Source: Reyranella sp. (lineage in GTDB: Bacteria > Pseudomonadota > Alphaproteobacteria > Reyranellales > Reyranellaceae). Taken from it: a DNA stretch of 64,000 bases. Position numbers and translations under genes: made by a program. This document shows positions 1 through 8,386 of this stretch, piece by piece. Numbering within the stretch: the stretch's first letter is position 1; each line of letters begins with the position of its first letter. The notes beneath the pieces are model-generated. The model was not told the origin of the DNA, ran no database searches, and worked only from the letters and a program-made list of their open reading frames with translations. The stretch lies in contig JAQSDW010000016.1 of NCBI GenBank assembly GCA_029946105.1, positions 1-64,000 on the forward strand. The letters run 5' to 3'.

Positions 1-46
1 CCGATAACATCGGCATGACACACGTCGGAATGGACATGGCGCCGCC

Positions 47-186
47 TGTCACAGGTGCGCCGGGCTGTGACACGAGAAGAAGAAACTGTATCAAAAAAAG
101 CCCGTGATTCCGGGCTCGGCCCGGACTCCGGGCCAGTGCGTGTCACAGAAAATGTCACAAGGTGGTGTGACACGCGGGTTGTGACA
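47..186. promoter_or_regulatory. Cluster of six TGTGACA heptamers (candidate operator array)
   Basis: Exact TGTGACA or its complement TGTCACA starts at 47, 66, 141, 153, 166 and 180, with a weaker ATGACAC near 16. Four copies extend to or nearly to TGTGACACGC, and the last four are spaced 12-14 bp apart. This density is far above chance and suggests a repeated protein-binding site. The controlled gene is probably off the left edge, because the nearest gene in the window ends here rather than starting here. The binding protein is unknown. Confidence 0.5.
93..116 (-). terminator. Rho-independent terminator (minus strand)
   Basis: Read on the minus strand, AGCCCG / CGGGCT forms a 6-bp stem with a 6-nt loop followed by seven T. 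It lies downstream of the minus-strand metallo-hydrolase gene ending at 244 and could end its transcript. A second GC hairpin without a T tract (GGCCCGG/CCGGGCC, 118-134) sits beside it. Confidence 0.6.
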
Positions 187-243
187 CGCGATCAGGACAA
201 CGGCTCTCCGGCGTGCGGGGAGCTGCCGCGAGAGGACGGCGGT

Positions 244-966
244 CTACGGCTTACCGAGGGGCGGCTTCGCGTAATGATCCGCCAAGCCGTTCAACGCCGC
301 CGCGCCGTCGCCCTTGAACGTCGGCCCGTGCATCAGGGCGATGGTCGTGGGCGCGAGGCCGGCCAGCCGGCGCAGCGTCGGCTCGGCGAGCGGCGTCCAG
401 GGCATGAAGGGCACCTTCGCCGCGGTGTCGATCGCGGGGGCCACGATGTCACTCTCAGTCGTGGGCTCAGCCGGGCCCATCTGGGTGAAGAGGTCGCTGG
501 AGAACAGCGTGCCGGTCGTCTCCTCGTAGAGCAGGCCGGCATCCCAGTTGTGCGGGATGTGCGGCGTGTCGAGCCAGCGCACGCGCTTGCCGCCTAAATC
601 GAGTACCTCGTCGTTCTTGAGCGCCTTGGGCGCGCGGTCGGCCATGTCGGCGAGCCAGATGTTGCAGCCGAGCTGGCCGTGCGCCGGCGTGGCGTTGGGG
701 GCGGCGGCGAGCCATTCGTTGAGCGCGCCCGATTCGTCGCCCTCGACGTGGCTGCACGTCGTCCAGCGCAGCTTGTCGAGCGGGATCACGCGCTTCACCG
801 CGTCGGAGATCAGCGGGAACAGCGCGCGCTGGCCGTAGTGGAACAGCAGCGGCTCGTCGGCGTCGATCAGGAACTGGTTGAAGGTGAAGCCGGTCGGTCC
901 GACCTGCGGGACGAAGGTGGTGAGGCGATAGATCTTGTCGGCAATCTCGGAGACTTCGGTTTTCAT
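244..966 (-). CDS. MBL-fold metallo-hydrolase, flavodiiron ODP type
   Basis: This 240-residue protein has the metallo-beta-lactamase fold in its oxygen-binding di-iron (ODP) variant. The metal motif is H73-x-E75-x-D77 (SHVEGDESG) rather than HxHxDH, with further likely ligands near H139, D158 and H213 (MHGPTF). In flavodiiron proteins this domain reduces O2 or NO, but there is no flavodoxin or rubredoxin domain here, so the substrate is unknown. The gene stands alone, with about 35 bp between its start and the end of the next upstream gene. A role in O2, NO or sulfur-related chemistry is an inference from the domain only. Confidence 0.8.
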   Translation of the reverse strand: MKTEVSEIADKIYRLTTFVPQVGPTGFTFNQFLIDADEPLLFHYGQRALFPLISDAVKRVIPLDKLRWTTCSHVEGDESGALNEWLAAAPNATPAHGQLGCNIWLADMADRAPKALKNDEVLDLGGKRVRWLDTPHIPHNWDAGLLYEETTGTLFSSDLFTQMGPAEPTTESDIVAPAIDTAAKVPFMPWTPLAEPTLRRLAGLAPTTIALMHGPTFKGDGAAALNGLADHYAKPPLGKP

Positions 967-1002
967 GGTGCGATCCTCCGGTTTGGGATTACCGGCGAGA
1001 GA

Positions 1003-1425
1003 TTACTGGGTCCATTGGTCCTCGATCTTCGGATCGATCGCCTTTGCCGCCTTCTTGTCGGCGGCGGCACCGGCCGTGTCGCCCAGCTCCTGCTTGCAGG
1101 CGTGGCGTGACCAGTAGGCATCGGGGTCCTTCGGATCGTACCTGATTGCCGCCGTGAAGTCCGGGATGGCGAGCCTGCACCGGCCGGTCTGGGCGTAGGT
1201 CAGGCCGCGATAGAAGTAGGCAATGTTGAGGCCCGCGGCATCGGATCGGCCTGACTTGATGATTCGCGTGCAAGCGCTGATCTGGACGTCATCCGGCACC
1301 CCGCCCCGGCCGTCACACAATTTCATCTGCAGGGGATCCACGGTCTGGGCTTGCACCGGGCCGACTGAAAACGCTGCGGCCGCCACCGAGACGCCGACTG
1401 CAACCGCACGAATTGTGGTGAACAT
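1003..1425 (-). CDS. Secreted TPR-like repeat protein
   Basis: About 140 residues from the ATG at 1425, which has GGGAG just upstream; the ORF-track start at 1485 is less likely. The N-terminus (MFTTIRAVAVGVSVAAAAFS..VQAQ) is a Sec signal peptide. The mature part has two cysteines (CDGRGG, SACTRI) and a tetratricopeptide-like stretch (AYFYRGLTYAQTGRCRLAIPDFTAAIRYDP). It is probably a periplasmic protein-protein interaction module. No specific function can be assigned. Confidence 0.7.
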   Translation of the reverse strand: MFTTIRAVAVGVSVAAAAFSVGPVQAQTVDPLQMKLCDGRGGVPDDVQISACTRIIKSGRSDAAGLNIAYFYRGLTYAQTGRCRLAIPDFTAAIRYDPKDPDAYWSRHACKQELGDTAGAAADKKAAKAIDPKIEDQWTQ

Positions 1426-1532
1426 GTCATCTCCCGGAACGAGGAGCCTTGGCCACAGCCCCCGATATTGCCGGCCAGATGTCATTGGTTAGTCCTTTCG
1501 CCGGCGGCGGTCCTTGATTCAGGTCAAGCCTG

Positions 1533-2516
1533 TCAGGCGAGCGCCTGCCAGATCGTGCTGCGCACCTCGCCGAACTCGCGCGCCAGTTTGGTCCAGCTCT
1601 CGCCGCCGTCGGTCGAGCGGAACGATTGGCCGAGGTTGCTGCAGACGAAGATCAGCTTGGGGTCGGACGGGTTGGTGGCCACCGTCCACGGCGTCGAGTT
1701 GAGTGTGCCCGGGAGCTTCGCGTCTTCCCAGGTGGCGCCATAGTCGCGGCTGCGCAGCAGGCGGCCGGTCGAGCCCGGCGGTCCGTTGCCGTTGGTCAGG
1801 AACACCGTCTGGTCGCCGTCGGCGCGGGCCTTGATGGTGCGGGTGTATTGCCAGGGCGAGTCGAGTTCCTGGAAGCTGAAGGTCTCGCCGTTGTCGCGGC
1901 TGACGTTCAGGCCGCGGTTGGTGGTGGCATAGACCAGCTTGCCGCCGTTCTTGACGCCCTCTTCCTTTACGATCGCCACTCCATGGATGTCCTCGGAGTT
2001 GATGCCCTGGCCCACCTTCTTCCAGGTGCGGCCGCGGTCGGTCGAGCGGTGCACGCCGTCGATCTCGACGCCGGCCCACAGCGTGTCGCGGTCGATCGGG
2101 TCGAACAGGATCTGCGTCACGCGCGGCTTGCCCACGAAGATGCAGGCCTCGGCAAAGGAGCCCTTGGTGGGCGCGAAGCTTTTGCCGCCGTCGGTCGAGA
2201 CGAAGATGTTGGCGGGCTGGGTGCCGACCACGATCGTGTCGGGATCGTCGGGTGCCTGGGCCATCGACCAGATGTCGTAACCGTCGAGCACCGACGGCAG
2301 GTGGGTCCATTTCTGGTCGCCCTCGTTCCAGCGGTAGAGGCCTGAATCGGTGCCGGCCAGGACTTCGCCGGGGCGTTGCGGGTGCGCGGAGAGCGCCCAG
2401 ACGCGGGCTTCGAGATAGAGGCCCGATTCGATGTAGGGCCGGATCCAGGTCTCGCCGTTGTCGCGGCTGAACCAGACGGACATGCCGGCGGTGCCGACGC
2501 AGAGCAGATTGGACAT
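1533..2516 (-). CDS. BNR/Asp-box beta-propeller protein
   Basis: This 327-residue protein is built from repeated Asp-boxes: SRDNGETW, STDGGKSF, STDRGRTW, SRDNGETF, SRDYGATW and STDGGESW. They are spaced as in a sialidase-like or VPS10/Ycf48-like propeller. No signal peptide and no sialidase catalytic residues are visible, so enzymatic activity is not supported. It is the last gene of a minus-strand operon after a beta-lactamase-family hydrolase and an alpha/beta hydrolase, 11 bp after the latter. A binding or scaffold role alongside those hydrolases is an inference. Confidence 0.75.
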   Translation of the reverse strand: MSNLLCVGTAGMSVWFSRDNGETWIRPYIESGLYLEARVWALSAHPQRPGEVLAGTDSGLYRWNEGDQKWTHLPSVLDGYDIWSMAQAPDDPDTIVVGTQPANIFVSTDGGKSFAPTKGSFAEACIFVGKPRVTQILFDPIDRDTLWAGVEIDGVHRSTDRGRTWKKVGQGINSEDIHGVAIVKEEGVKNGGKLVYATTNRGLNVSRDNGETFSFQELDSPWQYTRTIKARADGDQTVFLTNGNGPPGSTGRLLRSRDYGATWEDAKLPGTLNSTPWTVATNPSDPKLIFVCSNLGQSFRSTDGGESWTKLAREFGEVRSTIWQALA

Positions 2517-2527
2517 TGGTCGCTCCC

Positions 2528-3418
2528 TTACGGGGTGAGCTTGTCGATCAGGACCTTATTGAAGGCCTCGGCAGCCTCGTAGGCAACCCAGTGGCCGGCG
2601 CCGGGGATGACGTTCATTTCGAAATTTGGCTGGAGCGCGCGGAAAAGATCGATGCGCTCCTGAATGTGAGGATACGTGGTGGAATCGAACTCGCCCCAGA
2701 TGCCGGTGAACGGCGTCTTCACCCGCGGCAGCACTTCGCTGAGCTTGCCCGCGATGCCCATGTCCCGGCTGCGGGTCTTGGCGCGTGTGGTGTTCAGGAT
2801 CTGCATGTGGATCGCCACGCCATCGATCTTGGCGGGATCGTGGAACATCAGGATTTCGAGGTTTCTCCGCGCTTCGGCGGCCAGGGTCTCGGCCGGCATC
2901 TCGGCCAGGAGCTTGCGGAGTTTCGGGCCGGGCTTGCGCGTGGCTTTGAGGCCACCCGCACCGACGAAGGCGATCTTGCGCAGTTGCTCTTCGAACAGCG
3001 TGGCGATGTGGCCGCCCACCATGCCGCCGAACGAGAAGCCGGTGATGGCGAATTGCCTGTCCCTGGGCAGCAGCTCCTTCATCGCGTGTTCGACGCAGTG
3101 CGTCACCGACCAGACGTCGCGCACGTCGTCGGGCGGGTCGCTGTCGCCCAGGCCCGGCATGTCGGCGGCGTATATCGTGAAATGCTGGCTGAGCGGTACT
3201 ACGTTCCGGATCCAGTGGATCCACGAGCCCGAGCCGCCGTGAAACAGCAGCAGGATGGGTTTGTTGGCGCCGGCGTCCCAGACATGCCAGGTCATGCGGC
3301 CGCCGTTACCCATCGGTACTTGGACGACTTCCGACGCGGTCTTTTCGATCGTCAGGATATGGTCGGCGGCGGTGCGCCCGTCCGGCATGCGCGGGACGGC
3401 CGAATAATCGAGGCTCAT
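2528..3418 (-). CDS. Alpha/beta-fold hydrolase
   Basis: This 296-residue protein has the usual alpha/beta-hydrolase order. An oxyanion-hole HGG lies near residues 60-62 (LLLFHGGSGSW). The nucleophile elbow GFSFGG has Ser129. An acid candidate is in GEFDSTTYP and the C-terminal histidine in GAGHWVAYE. The start ATG overlaps the stop of the upstream beta-lactamase-family gene by 4 nt, so the two are translationally coupled. The substrate is probably an ester or carbon-carbon bond of a small molecule, and I cannot narrow it further. Confidence 0.85.
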   Translation of the reverse strand: MSLDYSAVPRMPDGRTAADHILTIEKTASEVVQVPMGNGGRMTWHVWDAGANKPILLLFHGGSGSWIHWIRNVVPLSQHFTIYAADMPGLGDSDPPDDVRDVWSVTHCVEHAMKELLPRDRQFAITGFSFGGMVGGHIATLFEEQLRKIAFVGAGGLKATRKPGPKLRKLLAEMPAETLAAEARRNLEILMFHDPAKIDGVAIHMQILNTTRAKTRSRDMGIAGKLSEVLPRVKTPFTGIWGEFDSTTYPHIQERIDLFRALQPNFEMNVIPGAGHWVAYEAAEAFNKVLIDKLTP

Positions 3419-4494
3419 TTGCCGATCGCCCCCAGCAGACGTTCGACGAATTCAGGCGCCTTCTTGCGGTCGATCCAGCGCAGGACCGTCACCAGATCGT
3501 TGTCGGGATCGATCCAGACGATGTGGCTGCCCCAGCCCAGCGCGAAGTAGCTGCGCTCGGAGGCTGCCGCAAACTGCCGCTTGCCGGTGTTGAGCCACCA
3601 CATCAGCCCGTAGAAAGGTGCCACCGGGCAGGGTTTTACCAGCTCGTCGGTCCAGCCTTTGGGCAGGATCTGCTTGCCCTCCCAGACGCCGCCGGCCGCG
3701 ACCAGCCTTCCCATAAAGGAGAGATCGCGCGCCGAGATCACGATGCCGCCGCCCCAATGTCCGCCGCCGGGGACGGAGAGCATCTGCTTGCCGTCGATGG
3801 TGACGGTGGAGGTTTTATAACCGTCCCACTTCCAGCCCTGCGAGGCGCCGATCGGATCCATGATGCGGCGCTTGAGGACCTGGGGCAGCGGCTCCTTGAA
3901 AACCTGCAGCAGCGAGTAGCTGAGCCGGTTCACGCGCACGTCGTTGTATTCATAAAAGGTGCCGGGCTTCTTCATCGCGCGGCGCGTGCCCTTGGGGGCG
4001 TCGGCGACGGTGACGCCCACCACGCGATTGTGGTCGATGCGGTCTTCCTTGCCGAACACGCTGCCCGACCATTCGCTGGTCTGCGTCAGCAGGTGGCGCC
4101 AGGTGATGTCCTTGTTCTGGTCGGACTTGAAGCCGTCATCGAGCGCATAGTCGCCCGCTCTGTCGTCGAGGCTTTTTATCAGGCCATCGCCCAGCGCCAG
4201 GCCGGCCAGCAGGGCGAGGTAGCTCTTGGCGACGCTGAAGGTCATGTCGGCGTGGTCGACGTCGCCCCATTCGGCGAGCTTGGTGCCGCCCCGGTAGGCG
4301 ATACCGGCGTGACCGCCACGCGGCGTTACCGGCCCCAGCACCTCGTTGTCGGGGGATTTTTCGCCGGAATCGTAGGTCATCACGAATTGGCCGTCCGGCA
4401 TGTACATGCTTTTGGGCCAGTGGGATTCGGCGGATTTGGCGAAGTCTACGGCGTCGTTCAACTTGTTCATCGTGTTCATGCCCGCAATCAACAT
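3415..4494 (-). CDS. Beta-lactamase-family serine hydrolase
   Basis: This 359-residue protein has the S-x-x-K motif of class C beta-lactamase/EstB-type enzymes (SVAKSYLALL, about residue 87). A YND in YEYNDVRVN occupies the place of the usual Y-x-N, and a C-terminal SHIVW-like segment is present. No signal peptide is evident, which favours a cytoplasmic esterase or peptidase over a resistance enzyme. The start is uncertain: ATGs at 4494, 4479 and 4470 are all possible and none has a strong ribosome site. It is first in an operon of three and diverges from pyrC with a gap of only about 35 bp. Confidence 0.8.
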   Translation of the reverse strand: MLIAGMNTMNKLNDAVDFAKSAESHWPKSMYMPDGQFVMTYDSGEKSPDNEVLGPVTPRGGHAGIAYRGGTKLAEWGDVDHADMTFSVAKSYLALLAGLALGDGLIKSLDDRAGDYALDDGFKSDQNKDITWRHLLTQTSEWSGSVFGKEDRIDHNRVVGVTVADAPKGTRRAMKKPGTFYEYNDVRVNRLSYSLLQVFKEPLPQVLKRRIMDPIGASQGWKWDGYKTSTVTIDGKQMLSVPGGGHWGGGIVISARDLSFMGRLVAAGGVWEGKQILPKGWTDELVKPCPVAPFYGLMWWLNTGKRQFAAASERSYFALGWGSHIVWIDPDNDLVTVLRWIDRKKAPEFVERLLGAIGK

Positions 4495-4529
4495 TGGTGC
4501 CCGGCCGGGAGCAAGCTAGAAAGCGCCTT

Positions 4530-5585
4530 ATGCCCATACCCACAACGCTCACCATCCGCCGCCCCGACGACTGGCACGTCCACCTGCGCGACGGCGCCTT
4601 GCTGGCCGCCTGCGCCGTCCACACTGCCCGCCAGTTCGCCCGCGCCATCATCATGCCGAACCTGGTACCGCCGGTAACCAAGGTGGCCGAGGCGGTGGCC
4701 TATCGCGACCGCATCCGTGCGGCCGTCCCGGCCGATCTGAAATTCGAGCCGCTGATGACCTGCTACCTCACCGACGGCGCCGATCCCGCCGAGCTGATAC
4801 GCGGCAAGGCCGAGGGCGTCTGGGTCGCGGCCAAGCTCTATCCCGCGCACGCCACCACCAATTCCGCGCACGGCGTCACCTCCATGGACCGCGTCGCGAA
4901 AGGCCTTGAAGCGATGGAAAAGGCCGGCATGCCTTTGCTCGTCCATGGCGAAGTGACCGATCCCGGGGTCGACATCTTCGACCGCGAGGCCGTGTTCCTG
5001 GACAAGATCCTGGCGCCCCTGCTGAAGCGCCACCCCGGCCTGAAGATCGTGCTGGAGCACATCACGACCCGCGAAGGTGTGGCCTTCGTCGAGGCAAATC
5101 CCGGCCGCCTGGGCGGCACGATCACGCCGCACCATCTCAGCTACAACCGCAATGCGATCTTCAAGGGCGGCATCCGTCCGCACTTCTATTGCCTGCCGAT
5201 CGCCAAGCGCGAGGAGCATCGTCTCGCTCTGCGGCGCGCCGCGACCTCGGGCGGCACGCAATTTTTCCTCGGCACCGACACCGCGCCGCACACCGCCGAC
5301 ACCAAGGAATGCGCCTGCGGCTGTGCCGGCGTCTTCAACGCCCCCGTCGCGATGCAGGTCTATGCGCAGGTCTTCGCCGAGGAGGATAAGCTCGACAAAT
5401 TGGAAGCCTTCGCCTCGCTGAACGGCCCACGCTTCTACGGCCTCGCGGCAAACGAGGAGCGGGTGACCCTGCGCGCTGCCGCCCTCGATGTGCCCGAGAG
5501 CGTCGAGGTGCCGGGGCTCGCCCCGGGATTGATCAAGACCATCACCGTGTTTCGCCCCGATACGCCGGTCGACTGGTCGTTCTAG
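4530..5585 (+). CDS. pyrC: Dihydroorotase, class II
   Basis: Cyclises N-carbamoyl-aspartate to dihydroorotate in pyrimidine synthesis. The 351-residue protein has every expected zinc-site element: H16-x-H18 (DDWHVHLRDG), carboxylated K102 (AKLYPAHATTNS), H139 (VHGEVTD), H177 (LEHITT) and catalytic D250 (GTDTAPH). The ATG at 4530 (MPIPTTLTIRRPDDWH) fits class II PyrC better than the ORF-track start at 4494. It is followed 23 bp later by a Nudix gene on the same strand. Confidence 0.96.
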   Translation: MPIPTTLTIRRPDDWHVHLRDGALLAACAVHTARQFARAIIMPNLVPPVTKVAEAVAYRDRIRAAVPADLKFEPLMTCYLTDGADPAELIRGKAEGVWVAAKLYPAHATTNSAHGVTSMDRVAKGLEAMEKAGMPLLVHGEVTDPGVDIFDREAVFLDKILAPLLKRHPGLKIVLEHITTREGVAFVEANPGRLGGTITPHHLSYNRNAIFKGGIRPHFYCLPIAKREEHRLALRRAATSGGTQFFLGTDTAPHTADTKECACGCAGVFNAPVAMQVYAQVFAEEDKLDKLEAFASLNGPRFYGLAANEERVTLRAAALDVPESVEVPGLAPGLIKTITVFRPDTPVDWSF

Positions 5586-5608
5586 GACGGCTGGTCTATC
5601 GTGGCGGC

Positions 5609-6397
5609 ATGAGCAAAAAACGCATACCCGCCGGCGCCGTCGTGCGCGGCACCGACAAAGGCTACATCCACGGCGATCTGAAACCCGGCAGCGAACGCCC
5701 GGTCGAGAAGATCGAGAAGACCTATCCCTACATACGACCGCGCGATGCCGCGACGCTGATCCTCGTGCGCATGAAGGGCAAGACGCCCGAAGTGCTGATG
5801 GGCTGCCGTGCCGCCGCGCACGCCTTCATGCCAAATCGCTACGTGTTTCCCGGCGGTCGCGTCGATCGCGCCGACGCGCACATCCCGATCGCCACGCAGC
5901 TCGACCGCTACGTGAACGCCCGCCTGCAGAAGGCGGCAACCGCGCAACGTGCCCGCGCATTGGCCATCGCCGCGGTTCGCGAGACCTTCGAGGAAAGCGG
6001 CCTGATGCTGGCCAAGCCGCTGAAAGGTGGCGCCCCGGACAAGGATTACGGCGAGCACTGGAAGGGTTTCCTCGACACGGGCATGGGCCCGGCACTCGAC
6101 TGCCTCGACCTGATCGCGCGCGCGGTGACGCCGCCCGGCCGGCCGCGCCGCTTCAACGCCCGCTTCTTCATGGCGCGGGCCGAGGATGCGAGCGGCGAGA
6201 TCCGGCATTCGAGCGAGATGGGCGATATCCGCTGGGTCCGCCTCGACGAGGCGCGCGAGCTGCCGTTGCCGACCATCACCGGGCTCATCCTGGGTGAGAT
6301 CGGTCGATTGGTGAAAGAGCCGCCCGATCGCAAGAAGCAGCGCAAGATCCCGCTGTTCACGACGATCCACCGCAAGCACCTGATGATCGAGGAGTGA
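5609..6397 (+). CDS. Nudix hydrolase
   Basis: This 262-residue Nudix-superfamily protein should cleave a nucleoside diphosphate linked to another group. The box is split: PGGRVD at about residues 81-86 supplies its start and RETFEESGL at about 124-132 its core, with roughly 35 extra residues between. This layout is seen in the longer, ADP-ribose/CoA-type Nudix proteins. The N-terminus is basic and the first 45 residues precede the fold. It lies between pyrC and regB, 4 nt before regB, so it may be co-transcribed with the regulators. Substrate unknown. Confidence 0.85.
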   Translation: MSKKRIPAGAVVRGTDKGYIHGDLKPGSERPVEKIEKTYPYIRPRDAATLILVRMKGKTPEVLMGCRAAAHAFMPNRYVFPGGRVDRADAHIPIATQLDRYVNARLQKAATAQRARALAIAAVRETFEESGLMLAKPLKGGAPDKDYGEHWKGFLDTGMGPALDCLDLIARAVTPPGRPRRFNARFFMARAEDASGEIRHSSEMGDIRWVRLDEARELPLPTITGLILGEIGRLVKEPPDRKKQRKIPLFTTIHRKHLMIEE

Positions 6398-6401
6398 CCC
6401 G

Positions 6402-7745
6402 GTGACGGTGCGCGCCGAGATCAACTCGTCGCCCACCGGTCCTGGGCCTACTATTCCCGGGCCCAAATCCGGCCTGCCGCCACGCGGTGTCGTTCGTCTG
6501 CGCGCCCTCGTGCTCATCCGCTGGGCCGCCGTCGCCGGGCAGGTCTTCACCGCCGCGGTCGTGCAATGGGGCCTGGGATTTGGTCTGCCCGTCCTGGCGG
6601 TGGGCGGGACGATCGCGCTTTCGGCGCTGCTCAATCTCACCGTCAGTCTCGGCCGGCCGGCGTCGGCGCGCATCGACGACCGCGAGGCCACGCTCTTCCT
6701 CGCCTTCGACATCCTGCAGCTTGCCGTCCTTCTCTATCTCACCGGCGGCCTGCTCAATCCCTTCGCGCTGCTGCTGCTGGCGCCGGTCGCCATCGGCGCC
6801 ACCATCTTGTCGCTCACCAGCAACATCGCGCTGTCGCTGCTGACGATCGTGAGCACCGCCGTCCTCGGCGTCTTTCACCAGCCGCTGCCGTGGCGAGGAC
6901 CGCCGCTCGAACTGCCGGAGATCTATCAGGCTGGCGCCTGGGCTGGCCTGACGCTCACCACTCTGTTGATTACCCTGTACGGTTGGCGATTGGCGGAGGA
7001 AGCGCGGCAGATGGCCGATGCACTGGCCGCTGCCCAGGCAGCCCTGGCGCGCGAGCAGCGCCTGTCGGCGCTGGGCGCCCTGGCCGCCGCCGCCGCCCAC
7101 GAACTCGGCTCGCCACTGTCGACCATCGCCGTCGTCGCCAAGGAGATGCTACGCGAGATCGAACTCGACGATCCGTTACGCGAGGACGTCGAGTTGCTGT
7201 CGGCCGAATCAGATCGATGCCGAGCGATCCTGGCACGGCTTTCGGTAGATCCCGCGGGCGATGTCTCGGATGCCTACACCCTCGTTCCTCTGCCGGCGCT
7301 GATCGAGGCGGCAGCGCAGAATTACAATCGCGGGACGATCGACATCACCTACGAATCGGGCCCGATCGGTGAAGGCACGCCCGCCGTGGCGCCGATTCAG
7401 GTGCGCAGCCCTGAAATCATGCAGGGCGTCGGCAATATCGTGCAGAACGCCGTTTCTTTCGCGCGGCACGAAATCCGGATCGCGACGCGCTGGACGAACG
7501 AATGGTCCGAGGTCGAGGTGCTGGACGATGGCCCGGGGTTCTCCGAGGCGATGCTCGACGAACTCGGAACGCCCTTCATTTCGACCCGGCAGGGCCAAGA
7601 GGGTCACATGGGCTTGGGCGTCTTCATCGCCAAGACGCTTCTGGAGCGCACCGGGGCCTCGGTGACCTTCGGAAATCGCACCGTTGCCGGGGGAGGCGCC
7701 GCCGTCTCCGTGCGCTGGCCAAACCCGGTCTTCAAGGCTACATAG
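6402..7745 (+). CDS. regB: Redox sensor histidine kinase RegB/PrrB
   Basis: Membrane histidine kinase of the RegB/PrrB/ActS family, which senses redox state and quinone pool and phosphorylates RegA. The first 200 residues form about six membrane spans and include the family's quinone-site signature GGLLNPF (about 115-121). The H box is HELGSPLST with His233. The redox-active cysteine is conserved in SDRCRAIL (Cys273, corresponding to Cys265 of Rhodobacter capsulatus). The ATP-binding domain has VQNAVSFA, DDGPGF and GLGVF. Start GTG at 6402. regA follows after 23 bp, so both are one operon. Confidence 0.93.
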   Translation: MTVRAEINSSPTGPGPTIPGPKSGLPPRGVVRLRALVLIRWAAVAGQVFTAAVVQWGLGFGLPVLAVGGTIALSALLNLTVSLGRPASARIDDREATLFLAFDILQLAVLLYLTGGLLNPFALLLLAPVAIGATILSLTSNIALSLLTIVSTAVLGVFHQPLPWRGPPLELPEIYQAGAWAGLTLTTLLITLYGWRLAEEARQMADALAAAQAALAREQRLSALGALAAAAAHELGSPLSTIAVVAKEMLREIELDDPLREDVELLSAESDRCRAILARLSVDPAGDVSDAYTLVPLPALIEAAAQNYNRGTIDITYESGPIGEGTPAVAPIQVRSPEIMQGVGNIVQNAVSFARHEIRIATRWTNEWSEVEVLDDGPGFSEAMLDELGTPFISTRQGQEGHMGLGVFIAKTLLERTGASVTFGNRTVAGGGAAVSVRWPNPVFKAT

Positions 7746-7768
7746 CGGCCGATGTCGAAGGAGTCGCC

Positions 7769-8359
7769 ATGAGCCAGGACGCAGGAGCCGGCCGTCCCAT
7801 ATCGCCTGTGATTGCCGGCACGACGTCGAACAAGGATCGGACGCTGCTGATCGCGGACGACGATGCCGCATTCCGCAACCGCATCGCCCGCGCGCTCGAG
7901 CTGCGCGGGTTCATCGTGACGGCCGTCGGCTCGGTCGCCGAGGCGCTGACGCAGACTGCCCGGCCGCCGGCTTTCGCTGTCCTCGACCTGCGTCTGGGCG
8001 ATGGCAATGGCCTGGAACTGGTCGGCCCGCTCCGTCAGGCCCGCCCGGACATCCGCATCGTGGTACTGACCGGCTACGGCAACATCGCCACCGCTGTCGC
8101 CGCCGTGAAGGAAGGCGCGGTCGATTATCTCGCCAAGCCGGCCGATGCCGACGCCATCGAGCAGGCGCTGACCGCCCATGGCCGCAAGCTGCCGCCGCCG
8201 CCCAGCAATCCGATGTCGGCCGACCGCGTGCGGTGGGAGCACATCCAGCGTGTCTTCGAGCAATGCGACCGCAACGTCTCCGAGACGGCGCGTCGGCTCA
8301 ACATGCACCGCCGCACCCTGCAGCGGATTCTCGGCAAGCACGCGCCCCGCGAACACTGA
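7769..8359 (+). CDS. regA: Redox response regulator RegA/PrrA/ActR
   Basis: This 196-residue response regulator has an acidic pocket DDD, phospho-acceptor Asp in VLDLRLGDGNG, Thr in VLTGYGN and Lys in YLAKPAD. A proline-rich linker (LPPPPSNP) joins it to a Fis-type helix-turn-helix (NVSETARRLNMHRRTLQRIL) that is close to invariant in RegA proteins. ATG at 7769 has AAGGAG 6 nt upstream, so the longer ORF-track start inside regB is rejected. In relatives it controls photosynthesis, nitrogen fixation, respiration and CO2 fixation genes. Which of these apply here cannot be told from the window. Confidence 0.95.
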   Translation: MSQDAGAGRPISPVIAGTTSNKDRTLLIADDDAAFRNRIARALELRGFIVTAVGSVAEALTQTARPPAFAVLDLRLGDGNGLELVGPLRQARPDIRIVVLTGYGNIATAVAAVKEGAVDYLAKPADADAIEQALTAHGRKLPPPPSNPMSADRVRWEHIQRVFEQCDRNVSETARRLNMHRRTLQRILGKHAPREH

Positions 8360-8386
8360 CGAGCGAATACCGACAAGGCCTGGCGG

